From NCBI GenBank assembly GCA_052325505.1, contig JBKQUS010000051.1, forward strand, positions 21,349 to 85,348: a stretch of DNA of 64,000 nt, given 5' to 3'. How positions within the stretch are numbered: the first letter of the stretch is position 1; each line of letters opens with the position of its first letter. The notes beneath the pieces were generated by a model. It did not search any database. It was not told where the DNA came from and saw only the letters and a list, made by a program, of their open reading frames with translations. Positions 17,933 through 28,192 of this stretch are shown piece after piece. Source of the stretch: DASRLE01 sp052325505 (GTDB lineage: Bacteria > Verrucomicrobiota > Verrucomicrobiia > Limisphaerales > Palsa-1400). A program made the position numbers and the translations under genes.

Positions 17933-20900
17933 TCACGGCAATTGCGATACCAGCCTGAAGAAGTGGTAACTGTTGGTGCCCGACAGCGTATAGGTATGAA
18001 CCAAATGTCCACTAACGACCAGCGGGACCTCGTCCAAATTAGTGATGGTTACCCAAGTTGGGGGAAGCGCAACGGAGCCTTGCAAGGCGATATTCCCCGA
18101 GACGGCCGGCCAGGACAACGCGTAACTCGAACCGTTGGCCGTCACCGTCAAGGCGGCAGGCTGCAACACTTCTGTTTTGACGGACGCATAGTTGTTCAAT
18201 TTGGCCGGGTCATACACCTGGGAACCAACGGTGACACTGTCCAAGTTGTTCTCCGAAGGCAGGCCGGCCACAGGAAGATCCGCTGCCGCGACGAGTGTGA
18301 GAGTGTCGAAGGCGGCATTGGTCATGGTGCCCACATTCCAGGTAATGGTGCCACTGCCATTGGTGGTAATAGAACCTTGCGTCAGGACGGTATCGTTAGA
18401 GATGAGGAGGAAATCCGCCGGGAGCACGTTGGTCGCAACAACGCCTGTGGCGGTGGACGGGCCGTTATTGGTCACAATGATGAAGTAGGTGACATTAGCG
18501 CCGTCCAGCACAGGATTCGGGCTGGCGCTCAGGGTAACAGCCATGTCGGCGCTCGGCACGCCAACCAAGATCACATTGGTCTGCGCATAGTTGACGTTGG
18601 GATCGGGTTGGTTGGCGGTCGCCACCGCGATATTAGTGATGTATCCCACGGTTCCTGGAATGACCTCGATGTTGTAAGCCACGCCGTTGCTGACCGCCAG
18701 AGTCGGGACGGAAAAGGTCACTACGCCGCCGGCCAACCCGTTGGTTCCAACGGTGCAATCGCAACTGCTGCTGACGTAGGACGCGCCGGCAGGAAGCGTA
18801 TTGGTAATCCATACGTTGGTTGCCTCGGCTGGTCCGTAGTTGGTGACGGTGATGCTGTAAGTCAAGGTATTGCCCAAGGTGGCGGAGGAGGGCGAAACGG
18901 TCATGGCCAGCTCCAAATCCGAGTTTGCCACAACGGGAATACCCGTGCTGATGTTTAGACTCCAACCATTGCTGATATAACCATGATCCTGATAGGCCTC
19001 GTCCGCCACAAAGAGCGACCAGTTACCATTGGGCGACTGCCCGGCAAAAGTGGACAGATTCGTCACGAAATTCGTCGGCGCAGATTCCAACTGAGTGACG
19101 AGAGTCGAGGGCAAATTCACCACACCATAATCCGTTGGCTGGTAAGTTCCGCTGCTGAGGACGGTCGATTGAGGCAGGTACCCGGCCGCGCTCTGGGAGA
19201 AGGTCAGGTTCAGGTTTTGGGCGTTGTTGGAGCCGCCGCAATCATCCATCAAGACCGTGCCCTGGCTCGGCACCTGAGGTCCCGACAGCACCACAGCCAC
19301 GTCGGCGGGATAGGTATGGCCGAAGTTGGAGATGCCCGCCGTGACGCCGGTGACGATGCCCACCAGCCCCGAAACATCGATGACAGACGGGTAGCCGTAG
19401 TTTGGCGCATTGGTGCTGGAGGCCTTGCTCGGCGGATTGTTGCTTCCCACCAGCAGGAGGGTTTCATTAGTGGTGAAGGCGGAGGTGACGCCGCCCAGGG
19501 TAAATCCGAAGTCAACATTCGAGTAAATCTGGGAGCCGTCTTGCAGGGCGAGGTCGGCACTGATGCTCTGGCCGCTGGTTCCGACCGCTTGGAAAGTAAA
19601 CTTCCTGGCCACAGTGGGGCCATTGGTCACGAGGACGCCATAGGTTTGAGGGGCGCTCACGTTGGTCACGCCGTTGGTCGCCAGCAAAGTTGCGACCAGA
19701 TCGGTCGTGTTACTACCCGTCACATCGCGCAACCCCAACAGAACGGTGACGGTTTCATTGGGAAAGATGACGCCAAAATTGTTGGAGACGCTGCCGGAGA
19801 CAAAGGCGGTGCCCGCGTTGACAATATAAGCGCCGTTGCATTCCTCGATGGTCAAGACGGCCGTGCTGGGATTGAGCAATACCGCGCCTTGCGGATTGGA
19901 CAGGGTCAGGTAAACGGTGTGGTTGGGACCAATAATGTGATTATTAATCACCTGAACATAGATGGTCTGGACAGTCTGCCCGTTTGAAAAGTTGAGGGTT
20001 CCGTTGGTAGCGAGGTAATTGACGCCGACCACGGCCGAGCCGCCATTTGTGGTATAGTAACTGATGCTGGCGGGATTGTTGGTCATGCCGGTCAGGACCA
20101 CCGGGATGGCCGCCGTCACCCCGCATTCACTGACTGAGTAGGTCGGGCTTTCGAAACTCACGCCAGCCAGGACGTTGGTAATGGTTACCGTTGTATTGGA
20201 AGGCGAAACGAGATAAGCGTTTGTGAAGGCGGTGTTGGGCACCGTGACGCGCGGATTGGACAACGCCACGCTGAAGGTTTTGGTGTTCTCCACCAGGTTT
20301 TGATTGAGAATGGGCACACTGAAACTGGCCGCCGCCTGATTATTCTGGAAGGTGAGCGTGCCGTTGGTGGAGGCGTAATCGACGCCACCCACCGCGGTGC
20401 CGTTGGTGGTGGCAAACTGGACGGTGGCCACGCCTGTGCCGGGGTTAAGGCGGGTCACGTAAATGAGCACGCTGCCGCCGTTCTCGCCCACGGAATAATT
20501 GGTGGCCGCAAACTCGAAGCCGGTGACGTCGCTGGTAATGGTGACCAAAGCGGCGCTGACGGGTCCGACCTGGACGCCGGCGGGGCTTGGGTTGTTGAGG
20601 ACGACCTGGAAGGTCAAGGGGCCATTGACCCCGTGCCCCTGGAGGATCGTGATGGGAATCGTTGAAAACGTCTCACCCGGGGTGTTAGTCAACGTGCCCG
20701 AGACAGGCACATAATCGATGTTTGGCTGGGCGTAACCTTCGGCTTCGGTGGTGCCGGGCGGGGTGTAGGTGCTGTAGTTGACCGAGGCGGTGTTGGTGGC
20801 GGGACCGTTGCGCAAGATGTCAAGGGTCACCGAACCGCCGCCTTCGCCGACGGTGTAGGGCGAGTTGGTAAAGGTGAAACTCTCGATGTCATTGAGAATG

Positions 20901-23900
20901 GTCAGGACCTCCTGGGGGTTGCCTCCGATGGTCGCCCCATATTGGGGATTGGAAAGAGTCAGATAAACAGTGGTGGGGAACTCAGCATTGGGTTGTGGAT
21001 CGACCGGGATGGAGACGGTTTGACTGATCACGCCTTGGGCAAAGTACACATTTGTCTGCACACTGGAGTAGTTTATGCCGGCAATGGCGGTGCCGTTGGA
21101 GGTGGCGAATGTCACGGCGACCGAGTTGCTGGAACCATTGGTTCGAACGATGGTGATGACCTCATTGGTCATACCCGTGACCGGCGCCACGACACTATAG
21201 GCGGGTTGTGAAAAGGCCAGCACCCCCGGGCCGCTAAAGATGCTGGCGATGGTCAGGGTGGCGCTGCTGGGCGAGCCAATATATGTATTGGAGGGATTGA
21301 TCAGGCCCAAAGCGACGGTCTGGTCGCTATACATGCTGGCCGAGTCGAGCAGGGGGATCAGGAAATAATTCGTCATGACGCCTGGATTGAAAACGAGGAA
21401 ATTCGTCGTGGGAGTGTAATCCACATTGGGCGTTGCAGTGCCGCCGCCACCGGTAAAGACGGTAACGCCAACGGTGCTGTCCGAATTGCCGACCCGGACC
21501 ACGGGAATGATGGCCTCGCCTCCGGGCGCGTTGGCAGTCTGGCGATATTGTGGCGCGGAGAAGCTCACGGCCGAGTTATTATTAGTAATAATGAGGGTGG
21601 CCGTGGGCTGCGGGCCGATGGCCATGTTGGTCGGATCGGACAAGGTTAGATTGACGGTCGTGTTGCTGCCCGCGGCATAGTTGTTGAGGATCGGAATAGT
21701 AACCGTCTCGAAGGTTTCACCGAAGGGGAAGACCACATTCGTTGAAACAGCCACGTAGTCGGTGCCGGCCTGGGCCGTGTCATCCGAGGTGGAGAAGAGG
21801 ATGCTGCAAGTGGTCAGTGCATTGGTGCCTTCGCCGCCAAAACGTTGCAGGGTGATGACAGCGTTGGTGCCATTGGCCAGGACGCCGAAGACAGGCTGGA
21901 TGAACTGGACCGAGCCGTTGCCAAAGTTTGCCCCGCCGTAGAGACGCACGAAGTTGTTCTCGGGAACTCCCTCGAAGCTTGCAAACCCACCCCCGAGATT
22001 GATTTCGTCATTGTTCTGGATGGCAATGGCATCCACAAAACCGCCCGCGCCAGTGCCAAAGTTGATGGTCGGGTCAACCGTGCCGTCGGGGTTGAGGCGC
22101 GTGACACCGCTACGGGTGACACCGCTGAACTTCGTAAATTCGCCGCCGACAAGAATTCTGCCCTGGGAATCAACGGCCACGGCCAAAACAACGTCATTGC
22201 CGCCGACGCCGACATTGAAATTGGTGTCCACGCTCCCATCGGCGCTGTTCAAGCGGGCGAGGTAATTAAGGTTACTACCGCCAACATTCGTAAATAATCC
22301 GCCGATGAGAATCTGGCCGTCAGGCTGGATGGCGATGGCCCGCACGGAATCCATCGGACCGAAGTTGGTGGTGGGATTGAAGCCCGTATCAACGGAACCA
22401 TCCACGTTGAGGCGCACCAAACGGTTGTAAGCCAGGCCATTGAACGAAGTGAAGTCTCCACCGAGAACGACCTGGCCATTGGCTTGAACGGCCAGGGCGT
22501 GAACGGCGGCATCGGTGCCTGTCACTCCTTGCGAGACATTGAAGTTGGGATCGAGGTTCCCCTGGTAACCCAGGGAGTTCGTCGAGGCGTTCAAGCGGGC
22601 AATGCCGCCGGCGGGGAAGCCGTCGTAGTTGGCAAAGTTGCCGCCGATATAATAGGCGATCGTGTTGGACTGACCGGGGACAGCCGCGGGCAGGAACGTC
22701 TCGGCCAAGGCGTAGATCGTGCTGTCGGCGCCGGAGCCTGGGTTAAATGTCTCATCGACGGACCCATCCAAATTCAACCGGACAATGCCCGCACGGTTGA
22801 CCTCATCGACTTGCGTAAAGTCGCCTACAATCATGACAGGCCCATTAGTTTGACTGCTGTTCGGAGTCTGGCTGAAAACCTGGAGGACGGCGCCGTTCGG
22901 GTCCGCCTGGTCGAATAGAAAAGTGCTGTCAAAGTTGCCGGCGGGCTGGAGCCGGGCCAGGTAATTGAACGGATATTGATTGAAGAAGGTGAAGGCACCG
23001 CCCGCCAGGACGCTGCCGTCCGGCTGCATGACCAGTGAATTGACAACATTGTTGAAGCCAGTCCCGTTCTGGGTTGTCAGATCGACATTGCCGGCCGGAT
23101 AATTGACCAATTCGGGGTCGAGAATGGTCAAGGTGGCATAGATGGGGAACTGGCCCCTGATGGCGGCAGGGTTGCCGCTGAGAAGCTCGAGAGTAAGCAC
23201 GCGGTTGGCGGCGTTGCTTTCGCCCGGGGTGTAATAAATCGGCACGGCAAAGGTGGCGCTGGACTGCCCTGATGCAAAATTGAGCACTCCATTGGTCGCT
23301 CCATAATTCGTGCCTGCCAGGGCCGGCTGGTAGGATGAGCCAAGGTTGGTGGCCCTGAGGTCATTGGACGTGGCAAAACTGACCGAGACGGGGCCGGTGG
23401 TGCCATTGGTGCGGATGACGGTAATGAGGGCCTGGCCGGCGTTCTGCATAATGTTGAAATTCGGCACCACGAAGTTAAGATTGCCATAAGAATTGACTTC
23501 CTCGATGGTCAGGACGGCGTTGGTGGGGGAAGTCAATATCAAACTGTCGTTGTTCGTGCTGGCGACATTGGTCGCGTTCAACAAAATCAAATTCACCGTC
23601 TTCGGCCCCTCAACGATGTTGTCCTGCAGGGTCGGAACAGCCACCGTTTTCACACTCACATCCTCGTTGGCCCAGGTGAGCGTGTTGGTGACACCGGTGA
23701 AATTGACCCCATTGACGCCGGTGCCGTTACTGGTGGCGACCTGCACCGTCATCTCTCCCACGGCCCCGCCGCTCCGCATCACGCCCACGCTCGCTACGCC
23801 GCCCTTATCCACGCTGTAGGTCGGGGAAGTGAAGCTTAAATGGCCCGGCGGATAATTGCCGTCGATGATGGTGACGGTCGAGGTGGAGGAAACCAGCGGC

Positions 23901-26900
23901 GGAACGCTCGTATCGAGGGCGCCAGCGGGATTGGGATCGTACAAGTAGAGGTGAAACTGTGTAGTGTTGCGAACGGCCGACTGCAAAGTGATCGGGATGG
24001 TAAAAGTGGCGCTGGTCTGCCCGTTTTTAAACGTCAACTTGGTTGTGGGGCTGGGAGGGCTGTTGGAAGGGCTGCCGGTGTAATTGACGCCGCTTTCGGC
24101 CGTGCCATCCGAGGTGCCGTAATAAACGGTGATGGCCCCGAAGCTGCCGTTGGTGCGGAGCACGGTGATGGTGACGGAGTTTGAAGTGTCGAGGGCGGTG
24201 TAATTGGTCGCGCTGAAGCCCACCTCGCCCGGAGGAAAGTTATTGTTGACTATTTCCAGCGAGGCCTCGGGCAAGCCCAGGGCCGGGTAGGTCGGGATCG
24301 TGACTCCACCGAGGTTCAGCGGCCCGAAGCCGGGTTGGCTGGCGTTGGTGATGCCCAACTCAGTAACGTCCAGCAGGGAAAGACTGGCGAACAGGTTCTG
24401 CAGGGCGGCGGTGTCGTTATGAATGGTCAAATTCACGACTGACGAATTGTAAAAGTCCCCGTCGGGCTGGATATTATTGTTAAATCCATAGAGACCGTCG
24501 CATTCCCTCCAGCCATAGGTTCCGAAAGGGAGAATAGCGCCCCAAACGTTATAGATCTCATTGTACAAGGAGGTGGCGGGGAGGACCAGTCCAAAGTCCG
24601 CCGCGGTGGCGGCCCCCGGGCCGGGGGCATTCAAGTTGGTGCCCAAGGTCAACATGGCGGGACCGAGGCTGCCATTGGTCCGTTCCAGCGTTATAAAAAG
24701 CCGGCTCCCGGTATCATCCACGGTGTAAGGATTTTGCGTCAGGGTGATATTACCCGGGCAATTGCCGATGCCACCCCCGCTGGTCTGAGGGCCCAAGGTG
24801 GAACCGCCGATGATGCGGGTAATATTGATCTGGCTGTGAATAGTGTCGCGAGCAGAGCCGCCCCCGATGTTGGTGAATGAGCCGCCAACGAGGATGTTTC
24901 CGTCGGGTTGCAAAGCCATGACGTAGGCCACGTTGACCGGGTCATCGTAAGACTTGTTAATAAGGCCGGCATACTGATTGTAAGAAGTATCCATGAAGCT
25001 GGTATCCACCCATCCATTCGGGAGCAGGCGCGCCAGACCCAGTCGCCGGCAGCCGTTAATGTTCCTGAATTGGCCGGCCAGCAGAACATTTCCATCGGCA
25101 GGTTGAACCGCCACGGAATAAACGACCCCGTCGGCGCCGGTGCCTGGAACGAAGGTCGTATCCAAGGCGCCATTGGTGGTAAGCAAGGCAACGCCACTAC
25201 GGCTGATCAGGTTATAGTTCTGGAAGGAACCGCCAATGAGAATTTCGTTGTTCGCCTCGGTCGCAACACCATAGACAACATCATCCGGCCCGATTTCGGG
25301 AACAAAGGACGGATCGACCGCGCCGCCGGGCAGCAAACGCGCCACAAAACTGAGCGGGGCGCCGTTGACATAACTGAAGTCGCCGCCTAGGATGATATTC
25401 CCGTGACCATCCGTGGTAATCGAGTTCACGTCCTGATCCGTTCCGAAGTTGGTCAGGCCGTTGCCGGTGTTGGGAAGGAAGGACGGATCCAGGCCGCCGG
25501 TGGGCAGCAAACGCGCGATATGATTGCAGTTGGTGGTGTTGTAAGAAGTGAAATCCCCGCCCACCAGAATATTGCCGTTGGCGTCGATGGCCAGCGCATT
25601 GATGAAACTGTTGAAGCCGATCCCGGAATGAAAGGTCTTATCCAACGAGCCGTCGTAGTTGAGCCTGGCAATATTTTGCGCGTTGCTGCCGTCGTATGAT
25701 GTAAACGAACCGCCGATGACGATTCTGCCGTTCGTATCGATGGCGATGGCCGAGACGGTGCCTCCATAGTTGACCCCGGGCTGCTGGACATTATTGAAGT
25801 TGGGGTCCAGAAAACCGTTGGTGAGCAGGCGCGCGATGCTGTAAACGGGCGCCGTATTGTATGAAAAGAAGAAACCGCCAATGACAGGCTGTCCGTTGGG
25901 CTGGATGGCAATGGCATTGACTGAACCGGCCACGCCCCCCAGCGCCCCGGGCTGTGAATTTTCGGGGGGGAAGGAATCAGAGACGCTATCGAGATTCCAG
26001 CTCGTATCATAGGCGCCAGCCGGCACACCGGTAAAATCAATCGTTAGATTTGCCGAAGTGATGTTGCCAAGGAATCCCGGAGGGCTTTGCTGCACATTTC
26101 CCTGAGCATCCCCGATGGTCTCGAACAACTCCACATTCATATCCACATCGAACTCGACGGCGCCGTTGGTCAGGATGGGGATGGCAATCTCCCCGAAAGG
26201 TTCGCCCGGATTAAAAGGCCCGATGGTGAACGATCCCATATAAGGCGCCCCAGCCGGCCAGGCGGTGCGAGTGCCGACGCCTTCATCACTGGGATCGAAC
26301 GGGGCATTAACAGGCACGCCGAAATCGGGGAAGGTCACACCTTCATTCGTATAATAGTTGGGCACGGCGTAATCAGAGCCGGCGACCGTCGGGAATCTGT
26401 GCCAATCGAAGGATTCGATGGGGAACGCGCCCACTGCTCCAGCAATATTCTCCTCGCAATCGATCGTATAATGAACGGTATAGCTGGCGGTCGCGGACGG
26501 ATTGCCCGTCAAAACCGCATAGAGATAGGCGTTTGTGCCTGTGGTCGGGTTGCTTCCATTGGGGACTCGATTGCAACGAAACGTGGTCCTTTCCAGGTTG
26601 ATGACCACTTCATTCTCGCTGGTGTTGGTGAACAGACCAGCGGGGCTGCCAATGTAGCTCTCCGGATTGTCTTCGAAATTTAGAATATCCACATAGGCAA
26701 ATTGCGGGTTTGTAAAGTTCGAGGAAAGCGTGGGGGGGGTGATATCCTGGTCCTCGCTTGGATCGAGCACCGCATTGGTCAAAGTCATGAATACGAATGA
26801 GTTGATTCCCGGAAAACTGACGGTGTCCGGCCCTTCAAGATAGCCGCCTCCCGGATTGATGTTCAAATAGACGTCCTGGCTCATTTGAAAATCGTTAAAG

Positions 26901-28192
26901 GTCAGGTTGGTGGTAAGGGCCACATAATCAAGCCCGTTGGAAGCGGAATTCACCACGTTGGTGTTGGTGATCGGCCCGACGCAGATGACCTGGGTCACGC
27001 TGATGCTAAAGGGACTGTTTGTGTTCGTCACTCCGGTGACGCTGGCAGCGCATGGGAAGTTCGTGAAGAAATTCGTTATGTTGACAGTGCTCAACGCCAC
27101 GTCAGTGGCCAGAACAGGCCCAATCACGTCGCCAGTGGGGCCGGGACCTCCCGGATTGAAATTGGTTTGTGAATAATCGACGACATTCCAGGTAGGGCGT
27201 AGAACGAACTGAGGGAACCCACCGGTATCGATGAAATCCTGAAAGAGGTTCTGGGATGCAACATTGGTAAAGAACGTATTGGTATAGCTGAGGACATTGG
27301 CCGCGGTGAAGACGTTGGTGCTGTAATTTGTGGTGTAATTTGTGGTGTAGATATTCGTGATGACCCAGTTCGTCTCGAACAAGTTTTGATAGGTCAGGTT
27401 CGTCATCGTCAGTGTCACTTCGCATTTGCCGGTAAACCCGTTCTGCCGGGTCACGGTGATGCGGACATTGGCGTCGCCGTTCTGATTATGAAGGCTCTGA
27501 TCGACGGAATTGGGTTCATAATCCATGTTGAAGGTGAGATAGTCATCAAATTCCCCGACGGCATAAACAAGGGTTGAAAACCCAAAGGTCCCTCCCACCA
27601 TGCTCGGGAGCCAGTTGAGAACGATGTGGCCCTTGGCAGGGGATCCCGTGGAAGTATTGGTGGAACCCAGAACTTGAATCAGGTAAGTCTGGCCCACATA
27701 GACGGGGACATCCACGCGGCTGATCACGCCACCGCTAAGATCATCGTCGTTGGTCGCCAACCCTGTCAGATTCGAATACGCCATATTGGTACCGGACGTG
27801 AGAGTGTAAACGGCCAAAACGGTGTCAAGCTCGTTACCGGTATTTGGATCCGTGCTGCCGCGGGTGTTGAAATCGATCGTGGCCGTGTAGGGAGCGGTCC
27901 AGACATACCAGATCGAGGCACCGGCGCCGTCCGGGGTTGGCAGTTCGGCGGTTTCGACCGTTGCGTTGACATTGGTGCCGGTGACAGTGCCGCTGCCGCC
28001 AAAGATGGGCTGGGCAGCGGCCAGATTATCATTTGGCGGAGCGGGCTGGGCGTGGAGATCCATCACGACGCACGCGTAGAAGGCCGCGGCGATGCAGAGG
28101 CGCAGAACAAGCCCGCGCGCCTCTTTCAAAGACTTGAGTTGAGATGTAAACATAAGGTTTTTCTTTCTTGCTTCTTCCAAGCGCGTCCTCAT
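17933..28192 (-). CDS. Giant secreted Calx-beta / delta-60 repeat protein
   Basis: This protein of up to 3419 residues has a hydrophobic export signal ending near DLHAQ. Two clusters of delta-60 repeats (AIAIQPNGQPVIGGFF-type; about residues 755-1110 and 1715-2090) should form beta-propellers. Runs of Calx-beta-like domains (SVTVLRTNGS, GTAxxGxDY patterns) fill about 1190-1700 and 2100-2720. A P-domain (about 2900-3075), two DUF11 domains and a C-terminal beta domain follow. It has no enzymatic motif, so adhesion or surface structure is the best inference. The ATG at 28192 overlaps the upstream stop (ATGA); an inner ATG at 28153 would give a shorter signal region. Confidence 0.85.
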   Translation of the reverse strand: MRTRLEEARKKNLMFTSQLKSLKEARGLVLRLCIAAAFYACVVMDLHAQPAPPNDNLAAAQPIFGGSGTVTGTNVNATVETAELPTPDGAGASIWYVWTAPYTATIDFNTRGSTDPNTGNELDTVLAVYTLTSGTNMAYSNLTGLATNDDDLSGGVISRVDVPVYVGQTYLIQVLGSTNTSTGSPAKGHIVLNWLPSMVGGTFGFSTLVYAVGEFDDYLTFNMDYEPNSVDQSLHNQNGDANVRITVTRQNGFTGKCEVTLTMTNLTYQNLFETNWVITNIYTTNYTTNYSTNVFTAANVLSYTNTFFTNVASQNLFQDFIDTGGFPQFVLRPTWNVVDYSQTNFNPGGPGPTGDVIGPVLATDVALSTVNITNFFTNFPCAASVTGVTNTNSPFSISVTQVICVGPITNTNVVNSASNGLDYVALTTNLTFNDFQMSQDVYLNINPGGGYLEGPDTVSFPGINSFVFMTLTNAVLDPSEDQDITPPTLSSNFTNPQFAYVDILNFEDNPESYIGSPAGLFTNTSENEVVINLERTTFRCNRVPNGSNPTTGTNAYLYAVLTGNPSATASYTVHYTIDCEENIAGAVGAFPIESFDWHRFPTVAGSDYAVPNYYTNEGVTFPDFGVPVNAPFDPSDEGVGTRTAWPAGAPYMGSFTIGPFNPGEPFGEIAIPILTNGAVEFDVDMNVELFETIGDAQGNVQQSPPGFLGNITSANLTIDFTGVPAGAYDTSWNLDSVSDSFPPENSQPGALGGVAGSVNAIAIQPNGQPVIGGFFFSYNTAPVYSIARLLTNGFLDPNFNNVQQPGVNYGGTVSAIAIDTNGRIVIGGSFTSYDGSNAQNIARLNYDGSLDKTFHSGIGFNSFINALAIDANGNILVGGDFTSYNTTNCNHIARLLPTGGLDPSFLPNTGNGLTNFGTDQDVNSITTDGHGNIILGGDFSYVNGAPLSFVARLLPGGAVDPSFVPEIGPDDVVYGVATEANNEILIGGSFQNYNLISRSGVALLTTNGALDTTFVPGTGADGVVYSVAVQPADGNVLLAGQFRNINGCRRLGLARLLPNGWVDTSFMDTSYNQYAGLINKSYDDPVNVAYVMALQPDGNILVGGSFTNIGGGSARDTIHSQINITRIIGGSTLGPQTSGGGIGNCPGNITLTQNPYTVDDTGSRLFITLERTNGSLGPAMLTLGTNLNAPGPGAATAADFGLVLPATSLYNEIYNVWGAILPFGTYGWRECDGLYGFNNNIQPDGDFYNSSVVNLTIHNDTAALQNLFASLSLLDVTELGITNASQPGFGPLNLGGVTIPTYPALGLPEASLEIVNNNFPPGEVGFSATNYTALDTSNSVTITVLRTNGSFGAITVYYGTSDGTAESGVNYTGSPSNSPPSPTTKLTFKNGQTSATFTIPITLQSAVRNTTQFHLYLYDPNPAGALDTSVPPLVSSTSTVTIIDGNYPPGHLSFTSPTYSVDKGGVASVGVMRSGGAVGEMTVQVATSNGTGVNGVNFTGVTNTLTWANEDVSVKTVAVPTLQDNIVEGPKTVNLILLNATNVASTNNDSLILTSPTNAVLTIEEVNSYGNLNFVVPNFNIMQNAGQALITVIRTNGTTGPVSVSFATSNDLRATNLGSSYQPALAGTNYGATNGVLNFASGQSSATFAVPIYYTPGESNAANRVLTLELLSGNPAAIRGQFPIYATLTILDPELVNYPAGNVDLTTQNGTGFNNVVNSLVMQPDGSVLAGGAFTFFNQYPFNYLARLQPAGNFDSTFLFDQADPNGAVLQVFSQTPNSSQTNGPVMIVGDFTQVDEVNRAGIVRLNLDGSVDETFNPGSGADSTIYALAETFLPAAVPGQSNTIAYYIGGNFANYDGFPAGGIARLNASTNSLGYQGNLDPNFNVSQGVTGTDAAVHALAVQANGQVVLGGDFTSFNGLAYNRLVRLNVDGSVDTGFNPTTNFGPMDSVRAIAIQPDGQILIGGLFTNVGGSNLNYLARLNSADGSVDTNFNVGVGGNDVVLAVAVDSQGRILVGGEFTKFSGVTRSGVTRLNPDGTVDPTINFGTGAGGFVDAIAIQNNDEINLGGGFASFEGVPENNFVRLYGGANFGNGSVQFIQPVFGVLANGTNAVITLQRFGGEGTNALTTCSILFSTSDDTAQAGTDYVAVSTNVVFPFGETFETVTIPILNNYAAGSNTTVNLTLSDPTNMAIGPQPTATLIITNNNSAVSFSAPQYRQTANAPGGEAIIPVVRVGNSDSTVGVTVFTGGGGTATPNVDYTPTTNFLVFNPGVMTNYFLIPLLDSASMYSDQTVALGLINPSNTYIGSPSSATLTIASIFSGPGVLAFSQPAYSVVAPVTGMTNEVITIVRTNGSSNSVAVTFATSNGTAIAGINYSSVQTNVYFAQGVISQTVSIPVDPQPNAEFPTTVYLTLSNPQYGATIGGNPQEVLTILNDIESFTFTNSPYTVGEGGGSVTLDILRNGPATNTASVNYSTYTPPGTTEAEGYAQPNIDYVPVSGTLTNTPGETFSTIPITILQGHGVNGPLTFQVVLNNPSPAGVQVGPVSAALVTITSDVTGFEFAATNYSVGENGGSVLIYVTRLNPGTGVATVQFATTNGTAVGGVDYASTNGTLTFQNNQAAASFSVPILNQNLVENTKTFSVALSNPRVTVPNTAFTNAYLVSPSNTTVTITNVLAGVSFESPTYSVSECGVTAAIPVVLTGMTNNPASISYYTTNGGSAVVGVNYLATNGTLNFSNGQTVQTIYVQVINNHIIGPNHTVYLTLSNPQGAVLLNPSTAVLTIEECNGAYIVNAGTAFVSGSVSNNFGVIFPNETVTVLLGLRDVTGSNTTDLVATLLATNGVTNVSAPQTYGVLVTNGPTVARKFTFQAVGTSGQSISADLALQDGSQIYSNVDFGFTLGGVTSAFTTNETLLLVGSNNPPSKASSTNAPNYGYPSVIDVSGLVGIVTGVTAGISNFGHTYPADVAVVLSGPQVPSQGTVLMDDCGGSNNAQNLNLTFSQSAAGYLPQSTVLSSGTYQPTDYGVVNLPSTLVTQLESAPTNFVTNLSTFAGQSPNGNWSLFVADEAYQDHGYISNGWSLNISTGIPVVANSDLELAMTVSPSSATLGNTLTYSITVTNYGPAEATNVWITNTLPAGASYVSSSCDCTVGTNGLAGGVVTFSVPTLAVSNGVAYNIEVIPGTVGYITNIAVATANQPDPNVNYAQTNVILVGVPSADMAVTLSASPNPVLDGANVTYFIIVTNNGPSTATGVVATNVLPADFLLISNDTVLTQGSITTNGSGTITWNVGTMTNAAFDTLTLVAAADLPVAGLPSENNLDSVTVGSQVYDPAKLNNYASVKTEVLQPAALTVTANGSSYALSWPAVSGNIALQGSVALPPTWVTITNLDEVPLVVSGHLVHTYTLSGTNSYHFFRLVSQLP